Shown: in pieces, positions 33,417 through 43,543 of the stretch | How the letters are laid out: each line of letters opens with the position of its first letter | Numbering within the stretch: the first letter of the stretch is position 1 | Source: Finegoldia magna ATCC 29328 | GTDB lineage: Bacteria; Bacillota; Clostridia; Tissierellales; Peptoniphilaceae | Direction of reading: 5' to 3' | Assembly (NCBI RefSeq): GCF_000010185.1 | Contig: NC_010376.1 | Location: forward strand, 248,001 to 312,000 | DNA length: 64,000 nt | Program-made: the position numbers and the translations under genes | The notes under the pieces: generated by a model | Databases searched by the model: none | The model's input: the letters and a program-made list of their open reading frames with translations, nothing else | What the model was told of the DNA's origin: nothing

Positions 33417-33521
33417 GACTCAAATTTTACGAACAATTTTGCAATTTATTTACAAATTTTTTACGCTTTAATGATTGAAAAATTATATAATATAAATAGA
33501 AATATAATATGGGAGGATTTT

Positions 33522-34460
33522 ATGGAAAATCTGATAGAGGTCAGAGGTCTTGTGAAAAAATACAAGGAACTCACAGCAGTTGATAATTTGGATTTGGATG
33601 TTAAAAAGGGAGAAATTCTGGGTCTACTAGGTCCAAATGGTAGCGGCAAATCTACAACTATCAATTGTATATTGTCGCTTTTGAAAAAAGATTCTGGAAG
33701 TGTTAAGATTTTTGGAAAAGAAATGTCTTCTGATGCTTATGATATCAAAAAAAGAATTGGCGTGGTGTTTCAAGATGTCGCAGTGTATGATGAGTTGACT
33801 GTCTACGAAAATATCGATTATTTCTGCGGATTGTACATACAAGACAAATCTGAAAGAAAAGAGCTTGTGAAAAGGGCATTGGATTTGGTAAGTCTGAATG
33901 ATTTTGTGAAGTTTAAACCGAAAAAATTATCAGGAGGTTTACTAAGAAGACTCAACATAGCATGTGGAATTGCACACAAACCTGAGATAATTATTCTTGA
34001 CGAGCCTACTGTTGCGGTCGACCCACAATCTAGAAATAATATTTTGGAAGGAATAAAAAAATTAAATGAAGATGGATCAACGATAATTTATACATCACAT
34101 TATATGGATGAAGTTGATTTCTTGTGTGATAATATCGTGATAATTGACAAGGGCAAAGTCATTGCAAAAGGTACATCCGAACAACTCAAAGATATGATAG
34201 AAATGAACGAGAAGATAAGCTTCACAGCGAAAGAATTAAATGAAGATGTGATATCTCAAATCAAATCACTCCCACATTTGATGAATTTTGAAAACAAGGA
34301 CGGCAATGTTAAGTTGAATTTTTCTCATGGAGATGGATATTTAATGAAGTTGATCAAACTTCTCGATGAAAACAACATTAACTACAGTTCTTTGAATGTC
34401 GAAAAACCAAGTCTTAATGATGTGTTCTTGGAATTAACCGGCAAAGATTTGAGGGATTGA
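33522..34460 (+). CDS. ABC transporter ATP-binding protein (ABC-2 type exporter)
   Basis: A 312-residue ATPase with Walker A GPNGSGKST, Q-loop VFQDVAVYDELT, signature LSGGLLRRLN, Walker B IIILDEPTVAVDPQ and H-loop TSHYMDE, plus a C-terminal DUF4162-like extension typical of drug and bacteriocin exporters of the CcmA/YadG group. The start at 33522 has GGGAGG six bases upstream; the in-frame extension upstream to 33414 has no site and overlaps the promoter region. It serves the two permeases encoded directly downstream. Confidence 0.9.
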   Translation: MENLIEVRGLVKKYKELTAVDNLDLDVKKGEILGLLGPNGSGKSTTINCILSLLKKDSGSVKIFGKEMSSDAYDIKKRIGVVFQDVAVYDELTVYENIDYFCGLYIQDKSERKELVKRALDLVSLNDFVKFKPKKLSGGLLRRLNIACGIAHKPEIIILDEPTVAVDPQSRNNILEGIKKLNEDGSTIIYTSHYMDEVDFLCDNIVIIDKGKVIAKGTSEQLKDMIEMNEKISFTAKELNEDVISQIKSLPHLMNFENKDGNVKLNFSHGDGYLMKLIKLLDENNINYSSLNVEKPSLNDVFLELTGKDLRD

Positions 34461-34461
34461 T

Positions 34462-35559
34462 ATGTTTCTACATTCATTTAAAAATACTTTTAAGTTGCTT
34501 TTGAGACAAAGGGCGATGCTTTTTTGGGCGTTGTTGTTTCCGATTATTTTGGGGATTTTCTTCAAATTAGCATTTGGAAATATCAATGAAAATAGCAAAT
34601 TCAAAACCATTGATGTAGCGGTTAATGAAACTTTGATGCAAGACGACAATTTCAAAAACTTCATGAATGAGATGGAGAATGAGAAATATTTCAAGGTTGT
34701 AGAATCAAAGAACCAAGATATATTGAATACGAACGATAATGTGAAAGCCTACATTGAGTCGTGGGATAAAATTTACACGAAAAACTCCGGAATTTCTGAG
34801 ACAATCGTCGAAACTATCATGAATTCATATTCTCAAAAAGTTTCCATGATAACTAAGATAATGCAGAAAAATCCGACAGCAGATATCGGGAAAATCTTAA
34901 ATGTAGACGATCACATCAAAGACATTTCAAGAAAAAACATGAATCCAGTGAATGTGTTCTTCTACACGCTTTTAGGGATGACGACGATTTACGGATACAT
35001 GTGGGGACTTTTCGTTAGCTTCCAATACGAAGCAAACTTGTCTACAAACGCAAAGCGTAACGCGGTTTCTCCAACTAAAAAAAGCACTATGCTTTCAGCA
35101 TCAGTTCTAGTCAGCTGGATTATCAATTTTGCAATCACAGTTTTATTTATCGCATATTTGAAATACGCACTTGGAGTTGAATTCGGAGATAGAATTGGGG
35201 CGATAATAGGACTTGCAAGTATTTCATCTTTTTGTGGAGTTGCTTTTGGCATCTTAATTGGAGTATCCAACAAAAAAAGTCTAGATACAAAAATCGGAAT
35301 AGGGATTGCGTTGACGATGCTGATGTCTTTTTTAGCGGGAATGATGGTTCCAGAGATGAAGGTGCTTATCGCAGAAAAACTTCCAATCATCAATAAAATA
35401 AATCCCGTAGCTGTCGTGACAGATGCGGTGTATTCGTTGTATTACTACGATTCGATGGCAAGATTCAACAAAGATATTGTAAATCTTGTGATTATCACAG
35501 CTGTATTTATCGTAGCATCACTATTTTTCATGAGAGGTAAAGAGTATGAGAGTCTTTAA
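34462..35559 (+). CDS. ABC-2 type permease
   Basis: A 365-residue membrane protein with the ABC-2 layout: one N-terminal helix (LLLRQRAMLFWALLFPIILG), a large extracytoplasmic loop to about residue 165, then five helices with a gating region (NAKRNAVSPTKKSTML) and a C-terminal FLAGMMVPEM block. It starts one base after the ATPase stop and overlaps the next permease gene. The two permeases probably form a heterodimer exporting a lipid, drug or peptide; substrate unknown. Confidence 0.85.
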   Translation: MFLHSFKNTFKLLLRQRAMLFWALLFPIILGIFFKLAFGNINENSKFKTIDVAVNETLMQDDNFKNFMNEMENEKYFKVVESKNQDILNTNDNVKAYIESWDKIYTKNSGISETIVETIMNSYSQKVSMITKIMQKNPTADIGKILNVDDHIKDISRKNMNPVNVFFYTLLGMTTIYGYMWGLFVSFQYEANLSTNAKRNAVSPTKKSTMLSASVLVSWIINFAITVLFIAYLKYALGVEFGDRIGAIIGLASISSFCGVAFGILIGVSNKKSLDTKIGIGIALTMLMSFLAGMMVPEMKVLIAEKLPIINKINPVAVVTDAVYSLYYYDSMARFNKDIVNLVIITAVFIVASLFFMRGKEYESL

Positions 35560-36658
35560 AAATTATTTTAAAATCACATGGGCACACAAAACTCCCATAC
35601 TTTTGTATACGATAATATTTTTCGTATTGATGAGCTTTGCAACGAAAAATACAAATCAAACAGCTTACAAATCAGTCGATGTAAATATTTATGTGCAAGA
35701 TAAATCTAACACCAAACTTTCCAAGTCTCTGTACGATTATTTGAACAAGAACGCTAAGATAAGGAAGATGGACGAAAATATTGTAGACGACAAACTTTTC
35801 TACGAAATAATCAACGCAGCAGTAATAATTCCCGAAGATTTCGATAAAACAAGGGAAGTTTTGTACAAAGTTGCACCAAACAATGCTTATGCGATGGATA
35901 TCAAAGAGAAGATAAACATATATCTGAGCCAAGTAAGTTCCTACGAAAAAAGTGGATTTACAGAAGATGAAGCGATTAAAAATGCGAATGAGGATTTGGA
36001 TAAAAAAATCGATGTAAGCATCAAAGAGGGAAGTGTAAATCCTAAAAAAGACAAATCCAAATATTACTTCAACTTTTTAAATTACCTACTACTTGCACAA
36101 GTAATATTGGTCGTTTCAAATATTGCATTGGTCTATAAAAAACAACCAATTCTCATGAGAAACAACGTATCACCATGTCCAAGAACTAGAATTAATATGG
36201 AGTTGATGCTGGGTCATATCGTCACAGGACTTGTGTTCTGGTTAATTTACATGATATTATTCTGCGTAATGTACAAATACGATTTTACGAAAACACACGT
36301 CAATTTGATGATGCTTAATTCGTTTGTATTTACGATATCTGTGGTGTCGATGGCTGTGATGATATCAAATGTAATCAAAAATTCTAACACAGTTCAAGGA
36401 GTAATGAACATCGTTTCACTTGGATCGTCGTTTTTGTGTGGGGCTTTCGTTCCACAAGAATTACTAGGGAAAACTGCTCTTACAATAGGTAGAATTTTCC
36501 CAGGATTTTACTACATTAGAAACAACGAAATTTTGGTTGAAAATCCTGAAATTTCAAAAATATTGCCGAATATTTTCATAATATTAGGATTTAGCGTAGT
36601 ATTTATTGCAATTTCTGTTTTGGCAAAACCAAAAGGTAATGATAATATCAACAAATAA
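35546..36658 (+). CDS. ABC-2 type permease, second subunit
   Basis: A 370-residue paralogue of the preceding permease, with the same topology: N-terminal helix, large loop, then helices with NNVSPCPRTRINMELMLGH before the core and FLCGAFVPQELLGKTAL near the end. It starts 14 bases inside the upstream gene, after AGAGG. The late block matches the FLAGMMVPE segment of its partner. A bidirectional terminator ends the operon. Confidence 0.85.
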   Translation: MRVFKNYFKITWAHKTPILLYTIIFFVLMSFATKNTNQTAYKSVDVNIYVQDKSNTKLSKSLYDYLNKNAKIRKMDENIVDDKLFYEIINAAVIIPEDFDKTREVLYKVAPNNAYAMDIKEKINIYLSQVSSYEKSGFTEDEAIKNANEDLDKKIDVSIKEGSVNPKKDKSKYYFNFLNYLLLAQVILVVSNIALVYKKQPILMRNNVSPCPRTRINMELMLGHIVTGLVFWLIYMILFCVMYKYDFTKTHVNLMMLNSFVFTISVVSMAVMISNVIKNSNTVQGVMNIVSLGSSFLCGAFVPQELLGKTALTIGRIFPGFYYIRNNEILVENPEISKILPNIFIILGFSVVFIAISVLAKPKGNDNINK

Positions 36659-36661
36659 AAT

Positions 36662-36696
36662 AAGGCTATGAGTAGGGTACTCATAGCCTTTGCTTT
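36662..36696. terminator. Bidirectional terminator between the ABC-2 operon and the glycerate genes
   Basis: AAGGCTATGAGTA pairs perfectly with TACTCATAGCCTT around GGG; T-rich runs lie on both sides. Confidence 0.88.
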
Positions 36697-36705
36697 TGAG
36701 AAAAA

Positions 36706-37971
36706 TTATTTTGTAATTAAATATACTAATACTGATGCGATTGTAGTCGTCAAACCTACGGCTGCTTCGTAAGGAATGATTTTTAATCTGTCAGCGATAG
36801 ACATTTTAACTGATCCACCAGTTGCGTGGAAGAATGATCCGTGAGGAAGTGAGTCGATAACTGTAGCACCTGCATGAACCATAGCACCTGCATTAAGTGC
36901 AGTTACATTTGCATCGATCAATGATTTGGCAAATGTTTGGGAAGCTATTGTACTTCCTGCAGTTGTACTTGCTGTGGCACCTCCCATTAAAATACCTGCT
37001 ACTGGAGCAAGTATAAATGCAGGCAAATTAAACGCAGTAATCAAATTAATCATATCTGTTTGTAGTGTTGAATTTTTGATAATTCCTGCAATTGTTCCCG
37101 TACCAATTAATAGTGCACAAACGCCGATTATTTTTGAAAAACCGTAGTTTACATATTCTTTTGTATTCTTAGTTTCTTTTGTAGCTAATAAGCACACAAA
37201 TCCTCCCAATGGAAGTGCAATCAATGGATCGATTGTGATTTTCGCGATTGGTCTAAGTGCCAATAAAACAATTACAGTAATCGGTCCTATAATTGATGCG
37301 AAGAAACTTGGCAAGTTTGTTCTTTCAGAAGATTCCAAATCACTTGAATCAATTACATCAGTTTTTCTTTTTGCCAAAGCCATTGCAATAATAATTGTTA
37401 CGATTAATGCGCAGATTGCAGGAATGATATTCACATACATCAATGATGTAAGATTTAATTTGAATCCTTCTGCAGTTGCAATAGTGTTTGGGTTAGGGCT
37501 GATTACATTGCCCGCTTTTCCACCGCCAATCATAGCCAATAAAATGCTTGATTTGGAAAGATTTGATTTCTTACCAACAGCAAGGGCGATTGGTGCACAA
37601 GTGATAACTGAAATGTCGATGAAAACTCCGACAGCACAGATAATCATCGTAGAAATCGCGATAGCAATTAAAGCTTTTTGTTCGCCTAATTTTTTGATAA
37701 TCGTGTCTGCGATTTTTTCTGCGGCACCCGTTTTAACCAAACAACCTGCCAAAATACCGCTTGTCATAATTCTAAGAACTGAACTCATCATTGATTCAGA
37801 ACCTTTTACCATGGCAGACACTGTTCCCACAAGTCCGCCGCCACCGATAAGTCCACCAACCAAAGCGCCTATGATAAGTGCGTAAGTTGCGTGGAAGTTT
37901 TTGATGATTAGAAAAATTGAAAGCGCTAAGCCAATCAATGCTCCAATCGTTGAAAATGTTACGTTGTTCAT
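36706..37971 (-). CDS. GntP-family permease, probably for glycerate
   Basis: A 421-residue, about 12-helix carrier of the gluconate:H+ symporter (GntP) family. Recognisable blocks are ALVGGLIGGGGLVGTVSAMVKGSESM near the N terminus, GGGKAGNVISPNPNT in the middle and DSLPHGSFFHATGGSV late. GntP members carry gluconate, glycerate or related hydroxy acids. The gene lies one base after the glycerate kinase gene, so glycerate is the likely substrate. GGAGG precedes the ATG. Confidence 0.88.
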   Translation of the reverse strand: MNNVTFSTIGALIGLALSIFLIIKNFHATYALIIGALVGGLIGGGGLVGTVSAMVKGSESMMSSVLRIMTSGILAGCLVKTGAAEKIADTIIKKLGEQKALIAIAISTMIICAVGVFIDISVITCAPIALAVGKKSNLSKSSILLAMIGGGKAGNVISPNPNTIATAEGFKLNLTSLMYVNIIPAICALIVTIIIAMALAKRKTDVIDSSDLESSERTNLPSFFASIIGPITVIVLLALRPIAKITIDPLIALPLGGFVCLLATKETKNTKEYVNYGFSKIIGVCALLIGTGTIAGIIKNSTLQTDMINLITAFNLPAFILAPVAGILMGGATASTTAGSTIASQTFAKSLIDANVTALNAGAMVHAGATVIDSLPHGSFFHATGGSVKMSIADRLKIIPYEAAVGLTTTIASVLVYLITK

Positions 37972-37972
37972 A

Positions 37973-39103
37973 CTACCTCCATAAATTTATTAATTTCATT
38001 ACTTGGTCAACACTTCTGTACAAATTTTCTTCTGAAACTTTTTTATCCATAGCTTCGTCAGTGCTCATGCATCCATTCAGAATAGGGAAGAATGCATCTA
38101 TTCCTCTATCGTTAACAGAAACTGCGTCATTGTCACAAACTCCACAAAAAGCTATGACTTTTTTGTTGTATTTCTTTGCTGCATTTGCAATTCCAACGGG
38201 AGTTTTGCCCATAGAAGTTTGAAAATCCATTTTGCCTTCGCCAGTGATAATCAAATCAGAATTTTTGATTAACTCATCAGCGCCGAGCATTTCCATTATA
38301 ATTTCGATTCCCGGTTTTAATTCTGCGTTCAAATAGTTTTTGAAAGCGTAACCCAAACCACCAGCAGCACCTGCTCCCTCGATGGTATCATTTGCATCAG
38401 AGATAACTTTCTTAGTTACTTGGTGATATTTGCCCAAAAGTTTATCCAACTCTTCGACTTGTTCTGGAGTTGCTCCTTTTTGTGGTGCAAATACTCTCGC
38501 AGATCCACGTTCTCCACACAATGGATTGTCGACATCGCAAGCTATTTGGAATGTACATTCTTTTAATCTCTTATCGAAATTTTCCATATCAATTTTTTCC
38601 AAATCGATAATTCCGATTGGGCCATTAGAAATTTCGATTCCATCCTCGTCAAAAAATCTCACTCCCAAACTTCGAAGCATTCCCATGCCGCCATCTGTTG
38701 TTGCAGAACCACCGATTCCAATGATAAATTCTCTGATATTTTTATCCAAAGCATCCTTTATCATGTCGCCAACTCCAAATGTCGTAGCATTCATTGGATC
38801 CAAATTGTCTTTTATAAGCGTAAGTCCACTGGATTCACTCATTTCCATGATTGCAAGCTTATCATCGACGATTAAATATCTCGCTGTGTGATGTTCCATC
38901 AAAGGATTATGTACATCAACTTCGATTATTTTTGCGTTTTTAATATCCTTTAATGAATCAATAGTTCCTTCGCCGCCATCAGCAACAGGTCTGACAGTAA
39001 CTTTGTTTGAAGGATCTTGTTCACAAGCTTTTTTGATGATTTCTCCTGCTTCCAAAGAACTCAAACTGCCTTTAAAAGAGTCTATCAATACTAATATATT
39101 CAT
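37973..39103 (-). CDS. glxK: Glycerate kinase (GlxK/GarK family)
   Basis: A 376-residue kinase of the glycerate kinase type 1 family. Signatures are the opening VLIDSFKGSLSSLEAG, PVADGGEGT, the GIGGSATTDGGMGML phosphate-binding block and SDLIITGEGKMDFQTSMGKTP. It phosphorylates glycerate to 2- or 3-phosphoglycerate, feeding lower glycolysis. It heads a two-gene operon with the permease and is divergent from a CdaR-type regulator. Confidence 0.93.
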   Translation of the reverse strand: MNILVLIDSFKGSLSSLEAGEIIKKACEQDPSNKVTVRPVADGGEGTIDSLKDIKNAKIIEVDVHNPLMEHHTARYLIVDDKLAIMEMSESSGLTLIKDNLDPMNATTFGVGDMIKDALDKNIREFIIGIGGSATTDGGMGMLRSLGVRFFDEDGIEISNGPIGIIDLEKIDMENFDKRLKECTFQIACDVDNPLCGERGSARVFAPQKGATPEQVEELDKLLGKYHQVTKKVISDANDTIEGAGAAGGLGYAFKNYLNAELKPGIEIIMEMLGADELIKNSDLIITGEGKMDFQTSMGKTPVGIANAAKKYNKKVIAFCGVCDNDAVSVNDRGIDAFFPILNGCMSTDEAMDKKVSEENLYRSVDQVMKLINLWR

Positions 39104-39206
39104 AATAACCTCCTAACTAAATTTTATAACAAACGATTGCACAAATGTATGTTTTATGTAATAATAATATCTAATGAGCAAATAAATTAATTATTATGGA
39201 GAACAA

Positions 39207-40289
39207 ATGAGGATTTCTGATCACACAGCAAAAATGATAGTCGAAAAATTAAAAGATGTAATTGATTACGATTTGAACTTTTTCGACCAGGAAGGATATA
39301 TTATTTATTCCACAAATTCAAAAAGAATCGGCACTTATCATGAAGCTGCCAAGGAGTGCGTTGTACAAAACAAAACTATTTTTGTGGATAATGAGAGAGA
39401 ATACGTCGGAGCAAAGAAGGGGATTAACATTCCTGTTACAATTGACGGAGAAATTATCGCCGTAATTGGAATTACTGGAAATAAAGACGAGGTTATGAAA
39501 TACGGCAACATCATTAAGAAAATGACCGAAATACTCGTCAAAGAACAACTTGTTGAGAAAAACAGACTCAAGAAAAAAGATATGAACAAGTATTTATTTG
39601 AGAGCTTGATAAATGAGTTGGACGATTACGGATTGTACAGATATTTGGAAACAGAAGATGAAAAATTCGTAATCGTCGGAAGAAATTCTGACAACAGATT
39701 TTTATTGAAAGATTCCGATCAAATTTACAAAATTTTGGAGAATAACTTGTCCAATAATTTCGTATATAGCGTATTTTACGGAGAAATTGTAATCCTAGCA
39801 AACAACGTAGACAAGATTATCATCAAGAAAAAACTGGAAAAAATTAGAAACCAAATTCACGACGTTATAGACAGTAGAGTGTATTTTGGTATTAGTGGTT
39901 CATTCAAAATAATCAACGAATTTAAGAAAAATTACGATAACTGTCTGGTTGCATTGGATTGGTTGGATAATTTGCAAAGAAAAGACTGTGTTGTGGATTA
40001 TTCTACGTTGGATATGGGGATTTTACTTGGAAGTATCAAAAAGGACAGAATAAAAAAATTCAAAGAAGTCGTGTTGAAAGATATTTCCGACGAAGATTAC
40101 AATATTTACAAAGATTTGATAAAAATTTATGCGACAAATAATCAAAGCATAACAAAATGCGCAGAGGATTTGTTTGTGCACAAAAACACTGTTCAGTACA
40201 GATTGAATAAACTCAGAGACATAACAGGCCTCGACCCTAGAAATGTAGAAGATTTTATTAGGCTGTATTTGGCGTTTATTTTAAACTAA
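39207..40289 (+). CDS. CdaR-family sugar diacid/glycerate regulator
   Basis: A 360-residue transcription factor with an N-terminal diacid-recognition domain (YDLNFFDQEGYIIYSTNSKRIGTYHE, VPV-type strand and an IAVIGITG block), a middle GGDEF-like region and a C-terminal PucR-type helix-turn-helix (ITKCAEDLFVHKNTVQYRLNKL). CdaR senses glycerate, galactarate or glucarate and activates their genes. It is divergent from the glycerate kinase operon across about 100 bases, which fits control of that operon and of itself. GGAG lies seven bases before the ATG. Confidence 0.88.
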   Translation: MRISDHTAKMIVEKLKDVIDYDLNFFDQEGYIIYSTNSKRIGTYHEAAKECVVQNKTIFVDNEREYVGAKKGINIPVTIDGEIIAVIGITGNKDEVMKYGNIIKKMTEILVKEQLVEKNRLKKKDMNKYLFESLINELDDYGLYRYLETEDEKFVIVGRNSDNRFLLKDSDQIYKILENNLSNNFVYSVFYGEIVILANNVDKIIIKKKLEKIRNQIHDVIDSRVYFGISGSFKIINEFKKNYDNCLVALDWLDNLQRKDCVVDYSTLDMGILLGSIKKDRIKKFKEVVLKDISDEDYNIYKDLIKIYATNNQSITKCAEDLFVHKNTVQYRLNKLRDITGLDPRNVEDFIRLYLAFILN

Positions 40290-40335
40290 AAAAAATTATT
40301 ATTGGCAAATTTCACAGAATATGGAATTGCAAGAG

Positions 40336-40544
40336 GTAGTTTCAAGATACAGGAAAGTAGAAAACCAGCTTGCACGAATATCTAGACTACGTAAATTTGT
40401 GATTTCTAAATCTCAAAATCCTAAAATCGCAAGCACGCTAGCGCTTACGCAAATGCGATTTTGGACGGATTTTTTCGATTTGAAATCAGATAAATTTTCT
40501 CCGTATGATATTCTTAGCAAAACTGGTAATCTACTTTGTTTCAT
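40336..40544. repeat. Intergenic hairpin element, copy C
   Basis: About 209 bp, the reverse-complement counterpart of copy B over its full length. Outer arms AAAGTAGAAAACCAG and the matching CTGGTAATCTACTTT close one long imperfect hairpin; the inner stem is AAAATCGCA 40423-40431 with TGCGATTTT 40454-40462 and the loop is 22 bases. It ends six bases before the stop codon of the convergent YihY-like gene. A short open frame across it is only a by-product of the palindrome. Confidence 0.88.
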
Positions 40545-40549
40545 TCATC

Positions 40550-41407
40550 CTAAGTTGAATAGATAACGCCTTTTTTCACTTGGTCGTAGTTGGCGGTGAT
40601 TTCTGCTGAAATCAAAATTATTTGCGAAGATAGGTTAATCCACACAAAAAGTGCGAATACGCCGACCAATGGTCCGTATGTCAATGACATGTTGGAGATG
40701 TTGGAGACGTAGAACGAGTACAACAGTGTAATCAACAGCCATCCGATGGTTGCAATTGTACCTCCCAGCATCGCGGATTTCCATTTGATGCTTCTTGTTG
40801 AATCGAAATCCGGTGCGAATTTGTATAGCAACGTGAATCCAAAAATCATGGATACAATTGGAATCAGATATCTGAAAATTTGTGCGAAATATGGTATTCG
40901 TATTTTCATGTATTGCTCAATCAAATTCAAAATCAATCCACCAAATGCGATAAATACCAATGTTACCATCAACAATAAGAGCAGTACCACTGTGAACAAA
41001 ATGCTTTTTAATTGTGTTTTCAAAAATCCGTTTTCGCTTCTTACATCAAATGCTTTGTTCATGGCTGTGATGAGTGATTTCAAAGCTTTGGAGCTTGACC
41101 ACAACGCCACCAACAACGAGATTGAAAGCACAGATGATGATCTATTGTTTATAATTGTGTTGACCAATGTCATCAAGATATTTCTCGTTTCATCGGGAAG
41201 AACTTCCATAGATTTGAAAATCAAATCTATTTTGCTAGCAGCAACCATCAGCACGATATTCAATAAAACAATTAGAAATGGCACCAAGCTCATTATAAAA
41301 TGGTAAGTTGTTTGTGCACTTAATAATGGGATTTGGTCATCTTTTATAGATTGTAATAATTTTTTGAAGAACAAATTCTTTTTTTCTTTTTTATTTTTTT
41401 TCATCAT
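40550..41407 (-). CDS. YihY/BrkB-family inner membrane protein
   Basis: A 285-residue protein with about six helices. DDQIPLLSAQTTYHFIMSLVPFL at the N terminus and YGPLVGVFALFVWINLSSQIILISAEI at the C terminus are the family hallmarks. It was once called RNase BN, but that assignment is no longer accepted; function remains uncertain. Its ATG directly follows the upstream peptidase stop codon. Its own stop is six bases from hairpin copy C, which may act as its terminator. Confidence 0.87.
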   Translation of the reverse strand: MMKKNKKEKKNLFFKKLLQSIKDDQIPLLSAQTTYHFIMSLVPFLIVLLNIVLMVAASKIDLIFKSMEVLPDETRNILMTLVNTIINNRSSSVLSISLLVALWSSSKALKSLITAMNKAFDVRSENGFLKTQLKSILFTVVLLLLLMVTLVFIAFGGLILNLIEQYMKIRIPYFAQIFRYLIPIVSMIFGFTLLYKFAPDFDSTRSIKWKSAMLGGTIATIGWLLITLLYSFYVSNISNMSLTYGPLVGVFALFVWINLSSQIILISAEITANYDQVKKGVIYST

Positions 41408-43303
41408 CTACCTCAAATATATATCAAACCAATCGCAGATTTCTTTTAATCTTCTAATTCTGTTTTTTGGTTTTCCTGAACGTGAAAGTTCGTGATTTTC
41501 TCCATAAAACATCACAAATCGACTTTGTGTATTGTTAAGTTTTAAAGCTTGGAACATTTGCATTCCTTCAGATAAAGGACATCTGTAATCTTTTGTGGAG
41601 TGAATGAAAAGAGTTGGAGTGTGTGCATTCTTTGCGTATTTTAGTGGAGATTTGTCCCACAATTTATCGTAATCATCCAAGACTGTTAATGTGTGGTTTT
41701 GATCTGTTCCAAAATAATATCCAATATCTGAAATCAAACTGAAAGAAATCCAATTTGAAATTGAACGTTGACTTACAAAACAATCGAACCTATCAGTGTG
41801 GGTCATCATCCAATTTGCCATGAAACCACCGTAAGATCCACCAGTGTAGCCCAATTTATCGATAGGATATTTGCCCATGACGATATCAGTGAATTTCATC
41901 AAATCTGAATAATCCACTTCTCCATATTTTCCTCTTATATCCATAAATTCATTTCCGTATCCGTCACTTCCGCGAGGATTTGTGTAGAAAACGAAATATC
42001 CCTTGGCAGACAACAATTCCATTTCGTGAAACAAAACTTCACCGAAAACAGTTTTTGGACCACCATGAACGGACAAAACGCCCGGATATTTTTTATTTTC
42101 ATCGTAATCTTTTGGATAAATTACCCAGCCTGTGAATGAATGTCCGTCATTTTCAAAAGTAAACTTGTCCTTTTTGCTGATATGATAGTCGTCACTATTC
42201 AAATGAGTTAATTGTTCTCCGTTTAATTTGTAGACTTCTTGTCCGTGATTTTCAGTTATCAAAACGTAGTAAACCTCATCGTTTTTCACAGAAATCATAT
42301 TGATAGAATTGTTCGTGGAGAAAATTTTATCGAAGTTGTAATTCTTATCCATTCTCAAAATCGCGCTTCCATATCCTTCCAAGATCACAAAATAAATGTA
42401 GTCGTCTGTTTTTTCGATTTGACTACCAGAAGAATATTTCAAATCACAACCAATGGAATTATACAAACAATAATGATCTTCGTTGAGTTTAATCGCTTTA
42501 TTATCCACAACTTTGTAGATTTCACAGTCTTGGTTGAGCCCGTGCTCTTTTCCATCTGTTGCGAGAATTACGATATCGCCGCTGAAATATTTTACAGACA
42601 TTATCATAAAACCTTGCAAAATTACAGATTCATCGCCAGATTTCAAATCGTATTCCACTAATTCATCTTCGATTTTCATTACATTTTCGTATGAATTTCT
42701 CGAGAAAACAAGTTTTGATTTGTTATCGGAAATGTCTACAGATGAGATGTTTGAAAATTCATCTGTTAATATATCCATCTTGTCGATGCTTGGGAAATAT
42801 CTTGCAAGTCTAGTTCTTTTCTTGTCAGTAAAACCAACAGCGTTTTCAAAGTAGGGAAGTTCTGTCAACACTTCGACATCTTCGTTTTTTTCTTCTTCAG
42901 TGATTTTATTCATTTCATTGTGTCTATCGAATTCGTATTTTACAATGAACGAATCTTCTAATTCAAAAAGAATTTCAGCGTTTTTTAAATCGATATCGAA
43001 TTCCTTTACAGCTTCTCCACCGTTGACAGGAAGTCTGTAGAATGATGATATATCAGAGTCTTTTTCATTATCTAAATTTCTATTTATCAATAAATCTCCA
43101 TCTTTCAATTCAAAAAATGAAGAGTCTTTGTTGGAACTCGTGAAGTTTTTATTGTTTCCTATTTTGCGTAAATTTGAATCGTATTTGTTGTCTTCTATAT
43201 TAGCAGTGGTTGTAACACAGAAAATATTGTCTGAATTTTTTAAAGCTTTTAACTTTGAAATAAATGTAAAGTCTTTGAATGAATCGTAATCAAAATATTT
43301 CAT
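41408..43303 (-). CDS. S9-family prolyl oligopeptidase / acylaminoacyl peptidase
   Basis: A 631-residue cytosolic serine peptidase: an N-terminal beta-propeller region (about residues 1-380) and a C-terminal alpha/beta hydrolase. The nucleophile motif GGSYGGFMANW is near residue 485, with HGGPKTVFGE (oxyanion region), an Asp in STKDYRCPLSEG and the His in GENHELSRSG. Such enzymes trim oligopeptides, which fits a peptide-fermenting cell. The start is the ATG at 43303 because GGAGAG precedes it; the upstream in-frame ATG lies before that site. Confidence 0.92.
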   Translation of the reverse strand: MKYFDYDSFKDFTFISKLKALKNSDNIFCVTTTANIEDNKYDSNLRKIGNNKNFTSSNKDSSFFELKDGDLLINRNLDNEKDSDISSFYRLPVNGGEAVKEFDIDLKNAEILFELEDSFIVKYEFDRHNEMNKITEEEKNEDVEVLTELPYFENAVGFTDKKRTRLARYFPSIDKMDILTDEFSNISSVDISDNKSKLVFSRNSYENVMKIEDELVEYDLKSGDESVILQGFMIMSVKYFSGDIVILATDGKEHGLNQDCEIYKVVDNKAIKLNEDHYCLYNSIGCDLKYSSGSQIEKTDDYIYFVILEGYGSAILRMDKNYNFDKIFSTNNSINMISVKNDEVYYVLITENHGQEVYKLNGEQLTHLNSDDYHISKKDKFTFENDGHSFTGWVIYPKDYDENKKYPGVLSVHGGPKTVFGEVLFHEMELLSAKGYFVFYTNPRGSDGYGNEFMDIRGKYGEVDYSDLMKFTDIVMGKYPIDKLGYTGGSYGGFMANWMMTHTDRFDCFVSQRSISNWISFSLISDIGYYFGTDQNHTLTVLDDYDKLWDKSPLKYAKNAHTPTLFIHSTKDYRCPLSEGMQMFQALKLNNTQSRFVMFYGENHELSRSGKPKNRIRRLKEICDWFDIYLR

Positions 43304-43487
43304 ATAACTCTCCTTCATTTATATATTAAGATAATTATAGCATAACTAGCTACTACGATATACTTTAGGAAAAGTAATAGATTGTAAATAGATTGAATTT
43401 TAATGTAAGTATTTTGAAAGTTCGATTATATTTATTAACTTAGTGTTAAATAAATTTATCGAACATACATTTCACATAAGTTATACA

Positions 43488-43529
43488 ATTATTTTCCACA
43501 AAAATTTACGATATTTTGTGGAAAATAAT
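43488..43529. repeat. 16-bp perfect inverted repeat with two DnaA-like boxes
   Basis: ATTATTTTCCACAAAA (43488-43503) and its exact reverse complement (43514-43529) are separated by ten bases. Each arm contains TTTTCCACA, one mismatch from the DnaA box. Confidence 0.85.
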
Positions 43530-43543
43530 TGGCTTATTTCAAG

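Noticed and set aside
33414-33521. A 36-residue N-terminal extension of the ABC-2 ATPase
   Set aside because: It overlaps the likely promoter region and lacks a ribosome site; the ATG at 33522 has GGGAGG upstream.
40321-40566. An 81-codon frame downstream of the CdaR-type gene
   Set aside because: It lies wholly within hairpin copy C and has no ribosome binding site; the palindrome itself explains the open frame.
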